A stretch of 64,000 nt of DNA from Pseudoalteromonas prydzensis. Lineage in GTDB: Bacteria; Pseudomonadota; Gammaproteobacteria; Enterobacterales; Alteromonadaceae. The position numbers were made by a program, and so were the translations under genes. The stretch lies in the NCBI RefSeq assembly GCF_001661495.1, contig NZ_BDDT01000002.1:248001-312000 (forward strand). Direction: 5' to 3'. Below are positions 35,592-45,088 of this stretch, piece after piece. Below the pieces are notes generated by a model. It made no database searches and was not told the DNA's origin. It worked only from the letters and a program-made list of their open reading frames with translations. Numbering within the stretch: position 1 is the stretch's first letter; every line of letters begins with the position of its first letter.

Positions 35592-37952
35592 TCATTGGTT
35601 GATGGTGGCTTTTTGATTGATTGCCTTCGTGCGCTTATGGTCGAACATTCTAGCATCAGCCTTATTGAGTAATTCATCTAAGCTGGTGGCTTCGTCTGGG
35701 TAAATTGCGTAACCGATACTAGCACTTACTGAGAAATTCCCTTGCGTAGATACTATGGGTAACTCAATGGCGTCTATAAATCGTGTCAGGGCTTTTTTAA
35801 CTTGGTTGCTTGTTTCAATATGGGTAATGATAATTACAAACTCATCTCCGCCAATACGGGCTACACAGTCTGTTTTTCTAGCTGTGTCGAGTAAGCGCTT
35901 GGCTATTTCAACCAATACAAAATCACCGACTAAGTGACCATGAGTGTCATTAATTGGTTTAAATTTATCTAAGTCAAAATATAAGCAAGCGACTTTAGTG
36001 CCAGTGCGTTCTGTGCAGTCAAATTCATGCTCCGCAAACTTGCACAGTGCATTACGATTAGCGAGGCCTGTGAGGTGATCTGTTTGTGCTAACTGGAGAA
36101 GTTTATTTTCAGCAATCACACGCTTTGAGATATCAAAATTGATCCCTACCATGCTATTGCCGTAAATTCGGCCATCAGCATTTAGGTAGCGGGTTTCTCC
36201 GCTAGGTAAAATAATCTGAAATTCGGCATGAAACTCATCTTGATTGGCTACTGCACTTTTTAAGTTTTTGATGACTTCATCGTAGTCATCGGGATGTATG
36301 CTGTTCTCCCATACTGAGTAGTTACCATTAAAGGTTTCCCTATCAACACCATAGAGTTCGAACATCCAGTCATCCCAAATCAACTCATTGGTCTGAAAGT
36401 TCCATTCCCATATGCCAATATGTGCCGCGTTAGCTGCCATTGACATCCGATGATGCAATTTTTCAAGTTCTAGCTTGGCGACCCGCAGTTCGGTAATATC
36501 TTCGGATACAGCCAGTAAAAATTTTGCCTTACCACGGTTATCTTTAATGGTAATTTTACGAGTGCGTAAATAACGGGTGTGGCCATCAATGGTGATCGGC
36601 TCTTCATCGATTGTCATGCCTTGACCTGAACTTAAAACTGAGCGGTCAGCTGCCGAAAAAAACGCAGCTTCTTGTGCTGGAAATAAATCAGCATCACTGA
36701 GTCCAATCAGCTCATCGCGTGTTTTACCAAGTAGCTGCTCGCCAGCTTTATTTACATGGCTAAATGACAGTTGCTCAGCTTCTTTGACGACTAACATAAT
36801 TGGCAAAGTGTCGAAGATAGTTTGCGTAAACGCTTCTTGGTTTTGTATATTGGTTAAATCTTTAATGGTGGCGACGAATGACGGGTTGGCATGCTTTCTG
36901 ATTGGGCTAATAGATACCGTAATTGGAAAGTCAACGCCATTGCTATTGCGCCCTTGTAACAATTGACTTTTACCCGCTTGATCGGCGTAGTTGTAGTGTG
37001 CTGTGTTGGTGGCATATTTTTGCGGCATCAACAGCGCAATGTTTTTACCAATTAATGCGTGTTGTTCAAAACCAAAAATAGTGGCAGTTGCAGGGTTTGC
37101 AAACTCAATATTGCCTAGTTTATCAAAACAAATAACCCCATCTTGCACAGTATTGAGCACCGCTTTTAATTTTGCGGATAATAAACTTCTCGCGCGTAAT
37201 TCCATACTGCCAACCAGCAGCAAGCTTAATGTTAATAAAACAAACATGATAACTTGAGCAAGTTCAGAGCTGTTTTCATTAGTGAGATAGGTTGTATGAT
37301 GTGCTGCAAAGACATACATAGACATCATGCCTATATAGTGCATTCCTGAAATTGCCGTACCCATTACCAAGGCTGCCAGCAGATTGACCCAGCTCAGCTT
37401 TATATGTGTTGTTAGACGTAATTCATTTATTTTTAAAGCAAGCCCAGATAGCACCACCGCGACGAGTACTGAAAACGAGAATAACCACGGTTCATAAGCC
37501 ATGTGAGCAGGCATCAGCATCGCCATCATGCCTACATAATGCATACTACCAATACCTAAGCCCATCAATATGCTTCTGAGCCATAAATTGTTAAAACGCC
37601 CTAACGTAGGTGACATAACAATGTAGCTAGCAAATACACTTGGTAAAATAGACACCAGTGTTAATGTAATATCGTACTCTACGGGAATAGGGAGCTTATA
37701 GGCCAGCATGCCAACAAAGTGCATAGCCCAAATTCCGCCACCTAAAAAGCATGATGAAACGACCGTCCACAGTAGCGCTTCTTCTTTTAGTTGTGAGTCT
37801 TTAATTCGCGCGGATAATAAAAAAGAAATATAGGAAGCGAACACCGCTGTTAAAATTGAGGCGATAACTAGATAGCTATCATATTGCGCAGTAATAACGG
37901 GTGCATTTAGCATTTCTGGGGTAACAAAATGAAGCTTTAAGTGGCTGTCCAA
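35592..37952 (-). CDS. MHYT-PAS-GGDEF membrane diguanylate cyclase
   Basis: A 786-residue protein. The N-terminal seven-helix MHYT sensor has repeated motifs MHFVGMLAY, MHYVGMMAM and MHYIGMMSM, thought to bind copper for sensing oxygen, CO or NO. Two or three PAS domains follow (about 265-615), the second with the DELIGLSDADLF pattern and the last with a PAC tail. The GGDEF domain is last, with the active motif ARIGGDEFVII and DHLTGLANRNAL. No EAL domain is present, so it should synthesise c-di-GMP. It is divergent from erpA and transcribed alone. Confidence 0.92.
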   Translation of the reverse strand: MDSHLKLHFVTPEMLNAPVITAQYDSYLVIASILTAVFASYISFLLSARIKDSQLKEEALLWTVVSSCFLGGGIWAMHFVGMLAYKLPIPVEYDITLTLVSILPSVFASYIVMSPTLGRFNNLWLRSILMGLGIGSMHYVGMMAMLMPAHMAYEPWLFSFSVLVAVVLSGLALKINELRLTTHIKLSWVNLLAALVMGTAISGMHYIGMMSMYVFAAHHTTYLTNENSSELAQVIMFVLLTLSLLLVGSMELRARSLLSAKLKAVLNTVQDGVICFDKLGNIEFANPATATIFGFEQHALIGKNIALLMPQKYATNTAHYNYADQAGKSQLLQGRNSNGVDFPITVSISPIRKHANPSFVATIKDLTNIQNQEAFTQTIFDTLPIMLVVKEAEQLSFSHVNKAGEQLLGKTRDELIGLSDADLFPAQEAAFFSAADRSVLSSGQGMTIDEEPITIDGHTRYLRTRKITIKDNRGKAKFLLAVSEDITELRVAKLELEKLHHRMSMAANAAHIGIWEWNFQTNELIWDDWMFELYGVDRETFNGNYSVWENSIHPDDYDEVIKNLKSAVANQDEFHAEFQIILPSGETRYLNADGRIYGNSMVGINFDISKRVIAENKLLQLAQTDHLTGLANRNALCKFAEHEFDCTERTGTKVACLYFDLDKFKPINDTHGHLVGDFVLVEIAKRLLDTARKTDCVARIGGDEFVIIITHIETSNQVKKALTRFIDAIELPIVSTQGNFSVSASIGYAIYPDEATSLDELLNKADARMFDHKRTKAINQKATINQ

Positions 37953-38158
37953 GATGGTCCCTCATCTTAATTAAAAAAATAAAGTGGGTGTATCTGAGTA
38001 TGAACAACAAATATAGCCTAGAAATAGTGGCTTGACCATTTGATACAACTAACTATCTTAGATCTACATTAACTATTATAAGCAAACTCATCCCTATACT
38101 TGATTAAAACACTCGGGTATTAGATAATCGCAGCAATGTAGGTATAGAGGGTTATATT

Positions 38159-38497
38159 ATGTCAGATGAATTACCCATTAAGTTCAGCGATGCAGCAGCT
38201 GTTCGTGTTAAACAGTTAATCGACGAAGAAGAAAACCCAGATCTAAAACTGCGTGTTTATGTGACAGGCGGTGGATGCTCTGGTTTCCAGTATGGGTTTA
38301 CTTTTGATGAAAAGGCAAACCCGGGCGATTTAGAGATTGTCAAAAATGGCGTGACCTTAGTGGTTGACCCAATGAGTATTCAATATTTAGTTGATGGCGA
38401 GGTGGATTACACCGAGGGACTTGAAGGCGCACGCTTTTTTGTTGCTAACCCCAATGCAACGACCACCTGTGGGTGCGGCGCTAGTTTCAGCGTTTAA
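38159..38497 (+). CDS. erpA: Iron-sulfur cluster insertion protein ErpA
   Basis: A-type carrier that delivers Fe-S clusters to apoproteins such as IspG/IspH, 112 residues. The three ligand cysteines are in [11 protein letters not shown] and TTCGCGASF. Near identity in motif order with E. coli ErpA ([32 protein letters not shown]) supports ErpA over IscA or SufA. As in E. coli it lies near hemL and a ClC gene. The start is ATG at 38159. Confidence 0.97.
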   Translation: MSDELPIKFSDAAAVRVKQLIDEEENPDLKLRVYVTGGGCSGFQYGFTFDEKANPGDLEIVKNGVTLVVDPMSIQYLVDGEVDYTEGLEGARFFVANPNATTTCGCGASFSV

Positions 38498-38507
38498 AGT
38501 ATTGATT

Positions 38508-38533
38508 AAAGCCGCAGATTGCGGCTTTTTTAT
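38508..38533 (+). terminator. Terminator of erpA
   Basis: AAAGCCGCA and TGCGGCTTT pair around a short loop, followed by a T-run ending TTTTTTATT, 10 bp after the erpA stop. Confidence 0.92.
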
Positions 38534-38641
38534 TGGCTAAAATTTAATACCCTCTAATTCTATTGCCTTAGAACGACTACCTACTCTATTATTCATACAA
38601 CCATCTTACGCATTTACCATTGATAGCTAAAAGGAAATTTT

Positions 38642-39736
38642 GTGTTGAAAAAGCTTGCCCAGCAATTAGAAGAAAAACCCTATATTCTCGCCATAGTCAT
38701 TGTTGTTGCTATTTGTATCTGGATGGGCTCAGGCTCAAGTCATGCCAGTGATAAGCAGCCCCAAACGAATAGTGAGAAAGTAGCGAAAGTGCAAGTGGTG
38801 AAATTAGTTGCGCAAGAGATCAAAAAAACCTTGTCGTTTTATGGTAAATCAGAGCCTGATAAATTAGCGCGAGTGAGTGCTCGCCAAGCCGGAGAAGTAG
38901 ACAAAATTTATGTCGAAGAAGGGCAGTTTGTTGAGCAAGGAACATTGATTCTAGAATTAGATAAATCAGATTTAGTCGCTCAGTTGGGATCTGCCACGGC
39001 ATTGTTAAAGCAGTATACGGCTGAGTATGAAGGGGCACTTTCTCTTAGGAATCAAGGCCTGCAAGACCGTGTGCAAACCATGCGTAGCGAAGCAGTACTT
39101 GCGCAAGGTAAAGCACGTTTAGCTGGGCTGGAATTACAATTAGAGCGTACCGAAATTCGCGCGCCTTTTAGTGGCATTATTAATAAGCGCTTAGTTCAGT
39201 TAGGTGATTATGTTGCTATTGGTGATGCTATTTTAGAGTTAGTCGATCTTGATCCTTTAATAGTTCGTGCCGATGCAACGCAAAAAGAAATTACCGGTTT
39301 GCAAGTTGGTCAAGCTGTGCATGCCCATGTTTTAAATGACAAAACATATCCAGGTAAAATGCGTTATATTGCCTCGGTAGCAGATGACAGTACCAATACA
39401 TTTCGTATTGAAGCCGCCTTTGCTAACCCTGATATGGAATACAAAGCAGGCTATTCAACGCAGCTTGATATCTCACTCGATTCTGCGCCTGCAATGTTAT
39501 TAAGTCCCGCTTATATGGCACTTGATAGTGAAGGTAATATTGGTGTGAAGGTGATTAACGCTGAAAATCGCGTAGAATTTAAAAATGTCAGCCTTGCCAA
39601 ATCAACTGCAGAGGGAGTATGGCTGTGGGGGTTGGGTGAAACAGCAAATGTGATCACGTTAGGGCAAGGGTTTGTCAGAGCCGGTGATATTGTTGAGCCC
39701 GTGTTTGTCGAAGCTGATACGACTGCGGGCGAGTAA
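38642..39736 (+). CDS. RND efflux periplasmic adaptor (membrane fusion protein)
   Basis: HlyD/AcrA-type adaptor that links an inner-membrane pump to the outer membrane, 364 residues. One N-terminal membrane segment (ILAIVIVVAICIWMGSG), then the barrel-sandwich lipoyl halves (ARVSARQAGEVDKIYVEEGQFV and TEIRAPFSGIINKRLVQLGDY), a short helical hairpin between them and a beta-barrel domain. The start is GTG at 38642 with AAAGGAAA upstream. The pump gene begins 3 bp after its stop, so they form one operon. No outer-membrane factor gene follows. Confidence 0.93.
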   Translation: MLKKLAQQLEEKPYILAIVIVVAICIWMGSGSSHASDKQPQTNSEKVAKVQVVKLVAQEIKKTLSFYGKSEPDKLARVSARQAGEVDKIYVEEGQFVEQGTLILELDKSDLVAQLGSATALLKQYTAEYEGALSLRNQGLQDRVQTMRSEAVLAQGKARLAGLELQLERTEIRAPFSGIINKRLVQLGDYVAIGDAILELVDLDPLIVRADATQKEITGLQVGQAVHAHVLNDKTYPGKMRYIASVADDSTNTFRIEAAFANPDMEYKAGYSTQLDISLDSAPAMLLSPAYMALDSEGNIGVKVINAENRVEFKNVSLAKSTAEGVWLWGLGETANVITLGQGFVRAGDIVEPVFVEADTTAGE

Positions 39737-39739
39737 GGC

Positions 39740-42700
39740 ATGAAAAACTTAATAGAAGCGTCGCTTAATCACACGCGAACTGTACTGCTGATTTTTATTT
39801 TATTATTGATCTCTGGTTGGGTGACGTACCAAAATATTCCTAAAGAAGCGAACCCCGATGTCACCATCCCGTTTATTTATGTATCAATCATTCATGATGG
39901 TATTTCACCTGAAGATGCTGAGCGGCTACTGGTACGGCCGATGGAGATTGAACTACGCTCTATCGAAGGGGTAAAAGAAATGACGGCGGTGGCCAGTGAA
40001 GGCCACGCATCAGTAACACTTGAATTTATGGCGGGCATGGATCCAAAAGAAGCGCTCGCTGATGTACGTGATAGGGTCAGCCTTGCTAAAGCAAAATTAC
40101 CGTCAGAATCAGAAGAGCCTGAAGTACATGAAATTCTCATGGAAGATCAGCAACCCACCATTACTTTAACACTCTCTGGTGACGCACCTGAACGAGGTTT
40201 ATTAACCCTTGCCCGCAATTTAAAAGACGAGCTTGAGAGTATCTCTAGCGTATTGGAAGTTGATGTGGGTGGTGACCGTGAAGACATGGTTGAAATTGAA
40301 GTCGATCCGCTCGCGATGATTTCATATGGACTTGAGCCAAGCGATATTATTCAATTACTTTCTAATAACAATCGTTTAGTCGCAGCAGGCACCTTAGATA
40401 CTGGCAAAGGGCGGTTTGCTGTAAAAATTCCTTCGGTATTTGAAACCATCCAAGATGTGATGGAGCAACCCGTAAAAGTGGTAGGTGATAGAGTCGTACG
40501 CTTTATGGACGTTGCTAAAATACGTCGTGCTTATAAAGATCCCAGCTCAATAGCGCGTATCAACGGCCGCCAAGCTGTATCGCTTGAAGTGAAAAAGCGT
40601 GCTGGTGAAAATATTATAGACACCGTAGCACAAGTGAAAGAGGTGGTGGCTCAAGCACAAAAAATGTGGCCTGAACATATTCGAGTTGATTACACCGGTG
40701 ATATGTCGAAAGACGTGGAAATGATGCTGTCAGATCTACAAAACAACGTGTTATCAGCAGTATTGTTAGTCGTCATTGTCATTGTTGCGGTGTTGGGAGC
40801 ACGTACCGCATTTTTAGTAGGAGTGGCGATCCCCGGTTCATTTTTGACCGGTATTTTGGTGATTTCCTTGTTCGGTTTAACCGTTAATATCGTGGTGTTA
40901 TTTGCGCTGATCATGGCGGTCGGCATGCTGGTGGATGGCGCAATCGTGGTCACGGAATTCGCCGATAGAGCAATGAGCGAAGGCAAGACACGTAAGCAAG
41001 CTTATAAAATAGCTGCCGAGCGCATGGCCTGGCCAATTATTGCATCAACAGCAACGACACTTGCCGCATTTGCGCCGTTAATTTTTTGGCCGGGAATGAT
41101 GGGCGAGTTTATGAAATATTTGCCTATTACTTTAATTGCGACATTATCGGCATCATTACTGATGGCATTGGTTTTTGTACCCACCATCGGCGGCTTGATT
41201 GGCAAAATTAGGCCATTAACACCACAACAAAAGCAAGACTTGGTGATTGCTGAATCTGGTGATTTAACTCAACTGCAAGGTTTTGCTGGGCGCTATGTGC
41301 GACTGTTAAATCGCGCCCTTGATAAGCCATGGTGGACCTTGCTCGCGGCTGTGGTGTTCTCAATTTTAGTATTTGTGGGGTTTGCGGTATCAAAGTTAGG
41401 GGTTGAGTTTTTCCCAGATGTTGAGCCAAACGGGGTGAACATTAAAGTACGTTCGTATAGTGATCTGTCTATTTATGAAAAAGATGTGGTCATGAAAGAA
41501 ATTGAAACCCGTATTTTAGCCGTCGAAGGTATTAAAACCTTATATGCGCGCACCGGCGGGCAAGATCAAATCGGCTCATTTCGATTAAATTTAAAAGATT
41601 GGCATGAACGTCCGCCTGCTGAAGATATCATCACCAAAGTGAATGAGATCACCGCAAGCTTTGCCGGCGTTGAGATTGAAATGCGTAAGGATGAAAACGG
41701 TCCCGGGGGTGGTAAAGCACTGAGTATTGAGTTGAGCTCAAAATTTCCTGAGGTATTAAATCAACAAGCTAAAGTGATCCGCCAAGCTATCGAAAATGAT
41801 GGCGCCTTTCGAAATGTAGACGATACAGCGTCAAAGCCTGGGATTGAATGGCAGTTAAAACTCAACCGAGCAGATGCTGCCCGATATGGCGCAGATGCAG
41901 CTATGCTTGGTGCAAATGTGCAGTTAATTACTAATGGCTTAAAGTTAGGCGAATATCGTCCTGATGATGTTGACGACGAAATTGATATTCGAGTGCGGTT
42001 TCCGCACGATAAACGTGATTTAAGTCGTCTTGAAACGTTACGGGTAAAAACCATACATGGCCAAGTCCCCATTAGCTATTTTGTTGAACGCCACGCCGCC
42101 CCAAAAGTAGACACTATTCGCCGTGTTGATGCCCATCGAGTAGTGACTATCAACGCCGATATGAAGGTCGGTGAGCAACTGGCTAAAGCTTTACCACGCT
42201 TGCAAGCACAACTGAAAGAGCAAGGGTTAGATCCTAGAGTTAAAATCAAAGTCCGTGGTGAAACCGAAGATCAAGATGAATCCGAGGCGTTCTTGAAAAA
42301 TGCCTTTTTAGTTGCGCTGTTTGTGATGGGCATTATTTTAGTAACGCAGTTTAATAGTTTCTATCAGGCCTTTTTGATCCTAAGCGCGGTGGTATTTTCG
42401 ACTGTTGGCGTGTTCTTAGGCTTATTAGTGTTACAACAACCCTTTGGTATTGTCATGTCTGGCATTGGAGTTATTTCACTGGCCGGCATTGTGGTGAATA
42501 ATAACATTGTGCTAATAGATACTTACAACGTGTTAAGAGCGCAAGGGCTTGCTGCAAAAGATGCCATTTTAAGAACCGGCGCACAGCGATTACGCCCAGT
42601 ATTATTAACTACGGTGACAACTATTTTAGGGTTAATGCCAATGGTGCTACAGATCAATATTGATTTATTTAATCGTACAATTGATTTTGGTGCACCGTCA

Positions 42701-42817
42701 ACGCAATGGTGGGTGCAATTAGCGACCGCTGTTGCGGGTGGTTTAACCTTTGCTACTATACTAACCTTAGTGCTAACACCTTGCTTACTGATGCTTCGCG
42801 AACGTCGCAGAGCCTAA
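39740..42817 (+). CDS. RND-family efflux permease
   Basis: Inner-membrane proton-driven exporter of the AcrB type, 1025 residues with 12 membrane helices (first at 13-30, clusters at about 335-500 and 855-1015) and two large periplasmic loops. The TM4 motif reads VGMLVDGAIVV, so the second Asp of the AcrB pair is Gly, and the TM10 motif is AGIVVNNNIVLID, with Asn where AcrB has the relay Lys. This is common in other RND clades but means the proton path differs from AcrB. The substrate is unknown. Confidence 0.93.
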   Translation: MKNLIEASLNHTRTVLLIFILLLISGWVTYQNIPKEANPDVTIPFIYVSIIHDGISPEDAERLLVRPMEIELRSIEGVKEMTAVASEGHASVTLEFMAGMDPKEALADVRDRVSLAKAKLPSESEEPEVHEILMEDQQPTITLTLSGDAPERGLLTLARNLKDELESISSVLEVDVGGDREDMVEIEVDPLAMISYGLEPSDIIQLLSNNNRLVAAGTLDTGKGRFAVKIPSVFETIQDVMEQPVKVVGDRVVRFMDVAKIRRAYKDPSSIARINGRQAVSLEVKKRAGENIIDTVAQVKEVVAQAQKMWPEHIRVDYTGDMSKDVEMMLSDLQNNVLSAVLLVVIVIVAVLGARTAFLVGVAIPGSFLTGILVISLFGLTVNIVVLFALIMAVGMLVDGAIVVTEFADRAMSEGKTRKQAYKIAAERMAWPIIASTATTLAAFAPLIFWPGMMGEFMKYLPITLIATLSASLLMALVFVPTIGGLIGKIRPLTPQQKQDLVIAESGDLTQLQGFAGRYVRLLNRALDKPWWTLLAAVVFSILVFVGFAVSKLGVEFFPDVEPNGVNIKVRSYSDLSIYEKDVVMKEIETRILAVEGIKTLYARTGGQDQIGSFRLNLKDWHERPPAEDIITKVNEITASFAGVEIEMRKDENGPGGGKALSIELSSKFPEVLNQQAKVIRQAIENDGAFRNVDDTASKPGIEWQLKLNRADAARYGADAAMLGANVQLITNGLKLGEYRPDDVDDEIDIRVRFPHDKRDLSRLETLRVKTIHGQVPISYFVERHAAPKVDTIRRVDAHRVVTINADMKVGEQLAKALPRLQAQLKEQGLDPRVKIKVRGETEDQDESEAFLKNAFLVALFVMGIILVTQFNSFYQAFLILSAVVFSTVGVFLGLLVLQQPFGIVMSGIGVISLAGIVVNNNIVLIDTYNVLRAQGLAAKDAILRTGAQRLRPVLLTTVTTILGLMPMVLQINIDLFNRTIDFGAPSTQWWVQLATAVAGGLTFATILTLVLTPCLLMLRERRRA

Positions 42818-42833
42818 TGTTGGCTTATTTTTA

Positions 42834-42856
42834 GTCACTCACACACTGTGAGTGAC
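42834..42856. other. Perfect hairpin at the RND / small-gene junction
   Basis: GTCACTCACA and TGTGAGTGAC pair perfectly over 10 bp with a 3-base loop, 17 bp after the RND stop and overlapping the 3' end of the convergent small gene. No good T-run flanks it, so it may be a weak shared terminator. Confidence 0.55.
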
Positions 42857-43015
42857 TTGCATCATTAGAATAAAAAAGCCTAACACGAGTGTAGAAAAGA
42901 TTAAAATGTATATAAAGCCTTTCTTACCTTGCTTAATTGGTATCTTATTTTGCCTAAGAAAAAAGTACCAAATTAAGCAGAGAACAACTGGCATAAGGAA
43001 TAGTAATCGGAACAT
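42839..43015 (-). CDS. Small two-helix membrane protein
   Basis: Not recognised. 58 residues with two hydrophobic segments (RLLFLMPVVLCLIWYFFL and FIYILIFSTLVLGFFILMM) separated by a basic loop (RQNKIPIKQGKKG). The start is placed at the ATG at 43015, which has AGAGAG upstream; the frame is open to 43105 but with no ribosome binding site there. It is convergent with the RND pump gene. It could be a real small protein, but no second line of evidence exists. Confidence 0.5.
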   Translation of the reverse strand: MFRLLFLMPVVLCLIWYFFLRQNKIPIKQGKKGFIYILIFSTLVLGFFILMMQVTHSV

Positions 43016-43235
43016 AAATGACTCTCTTTGGTGATGATTATACAGTTTATTAGCATAACTATTTAATTTTAAAGTTAAAAATAATTTATCGTAAAAAGGG
43101 TTCATTTCAATAAATTATTTGTTACATTAACGAGGAACTAATACTAGACTATTAACTTTAATGTTTGTTTTACAATAAAGTTAATAGCCTATAATAGCAA
43201 TTACCCGCAATTGGTACTCGCCTAAAATTAGTTAT

Positions 43236-43297
43236 TTCACATGAGTGTGAATAGTATATAATGTATCCAAGAGTGAGACGGGCAAAATTTCACTCTT
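43236..43297 (+). promoter_or_regulatory. Promoter and operators of the XRE gene
   Basis: A good -10 box TATAAT is at 43257-43262. Just upstream, overlapping the spacer region, is the palindrome TTCACATGAGTGTGAA (43236-43251). In the leader, AAGAGTGA and TCACTCTT (43269-43297) form a second inverted repeat with a related core. Two related palindromes around a promoter suggest self-regulation by the XRE protein encoded 43 bp downstream. Confidence 0.6.
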
Positions 43298-43339
43298 AAA
43301 TTAATTAAACTTTAAATCATCTAGTAGGAGATGTTTTTT

Positions 43340-43579
43340 ATGATGGGTAAAACAGTTTCTTCTGAAGAAAACTCAAAACTAACCAAATGGCTTAAAACTA
43401 AGCGTCACGAGAAAGGTCATACAATGCGTAGCCTTGCTCAAGTACTTGGTACACCGCATTCATTCATTGGTAAAATTGAAAACCAAGAACGTCGCTTAGA
43501 CGTAATTGAGTTTTTACGTTATTGCGATGCATTAGAAGTCGACCCGTATGAAGGTTTAGGCTTATTAAAAGAAGACTAA
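43340..43579 (+). CDS. XRE-family helix-turn-helix regulator
   Basis: A 79-residue protein made of little more than one Cro/CI-type HTH domain: LTKWLKTKRHEKGHTMRSLA, then LGTPHSFIGKIENQERRL, with recognition helix around SFIGKIE, and ending DPYEGLGLLKED. The AGGAG at 43326-43330 favours ATG at 43340 (9-base spacing) over 43331, which directly touches it. Palindromes around the promoter point to autoregulation. The neighbours (RND pump, AmpG) do not reveal the target. Confidence 0.88.
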   Translation: MMGKTVSSEENSKLTKWLKTKRHEKGHTMRSLAQVLGTPHSFIGKIENQERRLDVIEFLRYCDALEVDPYEGLGLLKED

Positions 43580-43663
43580 TATTTAGTTTTTTTAGTAAGC
43601 GCAGGGAAGCGCTTTCATCAGTGATTTATTCCCTATTAGCTTTCAACACTTCCCAAAAAATAC

Positions 43664-45043
43664 TTATTTATTACCGTGATAGCTATTTTCTAAAGCATAC
43701 AAACGATGTCGAATTAGATACAAAAATATCAGTGATGGCAACACCATCAAGGCGGTTAGAATAAAGAATAGCGACCAATTTCCACCGAGCCAATCATCAA
43801 TTACTACGCCACTGTAACTCGATAATAAAGTTCGCCCTAAATTCCCCAATGATGCAAGCAACGCATAATGAGTAGCACTAAAGGCTCTGTCGCAGAGCAT
43901 TGATATAAACGCTACCATAGCCACTAACGACCATGCTTGAGTAAACCCATCCACCACAATTGCCATCGCATACAAATGCTCTTGAGGTCCTGCCAGTGCA
44001 ATCCAAGAAAACATTAAGTTGGATGCTGCCATGGCTACACCACTTATAAATAAGCCTTTAACGATGCCATATTTATGATTAAAAATACTGCCTAAAAATG
44101 CAAAAACGATGGTGATTAAGCCTGTTCCCAGCTTTGAGTAGTTGGCAATTTGTGTATTGCTAAAGCCGACTTCTTTATAAAACACAATCGACATACGGGC
44201 TAAAAATGCTTCACCAATTTTGAATAAAAATATAAAAGCCAGCAGCGCGAGTGCTGTTTTTACGCCATTTCGCGCGAAGAAGGTTTTAAATGGGTCGAGT
44301 ACCGTCACCGCCAGCCATGCCGTCACTTTCGTTAATTGCGTCTGCTTACCCAGAGCGAGCTTTTGTTGGTAAATGCGTTCTAACTCAGCATGTACCGCCT
44401 CACGATTTGATTCAGGCTCTTTCGCCCAAAACACACAACTCATAAGTAGTAACATTACAATAGCTAAAAAGTAATACACTTGCGGCCAGTCAATGCTTGG
44501 CATATCCGCCATATAAAAGGGAATTGCGCCAAGTAGCGCATAACCGCTCCACCAACCAGAGGTTGCCATAGCCGCCGCTGCGGTGGCTTTATGACTCTCA
44601 TTTTCATCTAAGGTATCGATACGAAACGCATCAATAGCGATATCTTGAGTGGCAGAGGCAATGGCTATAAGTAAGCATAAAGCTGCAGCGACACCTAAGT
44701 GGGCGGTAATATCGAGCCCGGCTAATAAAATAACACCGAGTAAAATAAAGCTCTGGCAAAGCAGTATCCAGCTGCGGCGCTGGCCAAGCCAGCGATAAAG
44801 AATGGGTAGTTTGATTCGGTCAACCAAAGGAGACCATAAAAAGTTGATACTGTAGGCGCCAAAAACAATGCCGAATAAACCAATCATACTGCGGCTAAGA
44901 CCTTCGTCTTTGAGCCAGGCTGACATTACTGAGCCAATCAGTACCCAAGGAAAGCCACTGCTCATGCCAAAAATAAACACATTTATAAGGCGTTTATCTT
45001 TAAAGTAAGAAAAATATTCTGCTATCGACAAGTTTTTAGTCAT
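43664..45043 (-). CDS. ampG: AmpG-type muropeptide permease (MFS)
   Basis: Inner-membrane transporter that imports GlcNAc-anhydroMurNAc peptides for cell-wall recycling, 459 residues with 12-14 membrane helices. The N-terminus KRLINVFIFGMSSGFPWVLI and the SATQDIAIDAFRID stretch in helix 5 region are AmpG hallmarks. It lies in a minus-strand group with a cyclophilin and the YajG-like lipoprotein; yajG-ampG adjacency is known from E. coli. Gap to the cyclophilin gene is 45 bp. Confidence 0.92.
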   Translation of the reverse strand: MTKNLSIAEYFSYFKDKRLINVFIFGMSSGFPWVLIGSVMSAWLKDEGLSRSMIGLFGIVFGAYSINFLWSPLVDRIKLPILYRWLGQRRSWILLCQSFILLGVILLAGLDITAHLGVAAALCLLIAIASATQDIAIDAFRIDTLDENESHKATAAAAMATSGWWSGYALLGAIPFYMADMPSIDWPQVYYFLAIVMLLLMSCVFWAKEPESNREAVHAELERIYQQKLALGKQTQLTKVTAWLAVTVLDPFKTFFARNGVKTALALLAFIFLFKIGEAFLARMSIVFYKEVGFSNTQIANYSKLGTGLITIVFAFLGSIFNHKYGIVKGLFISGVAMAASNLMFSWIALAGPQEHLYAMAIVVDGFTQAWSLVAMVAFISMLCDRAFSATHYALLASLGNLGRTLLSSYSGVVIDDWLGGNWSLFFILTALMVLPSLIFLYLIRHRLYALENSYHGNK

Positions 45044-45088
45044 AATGCCTTCAATGGCAAAGAGAGTTAGGCACTCTCTTTATTATAG

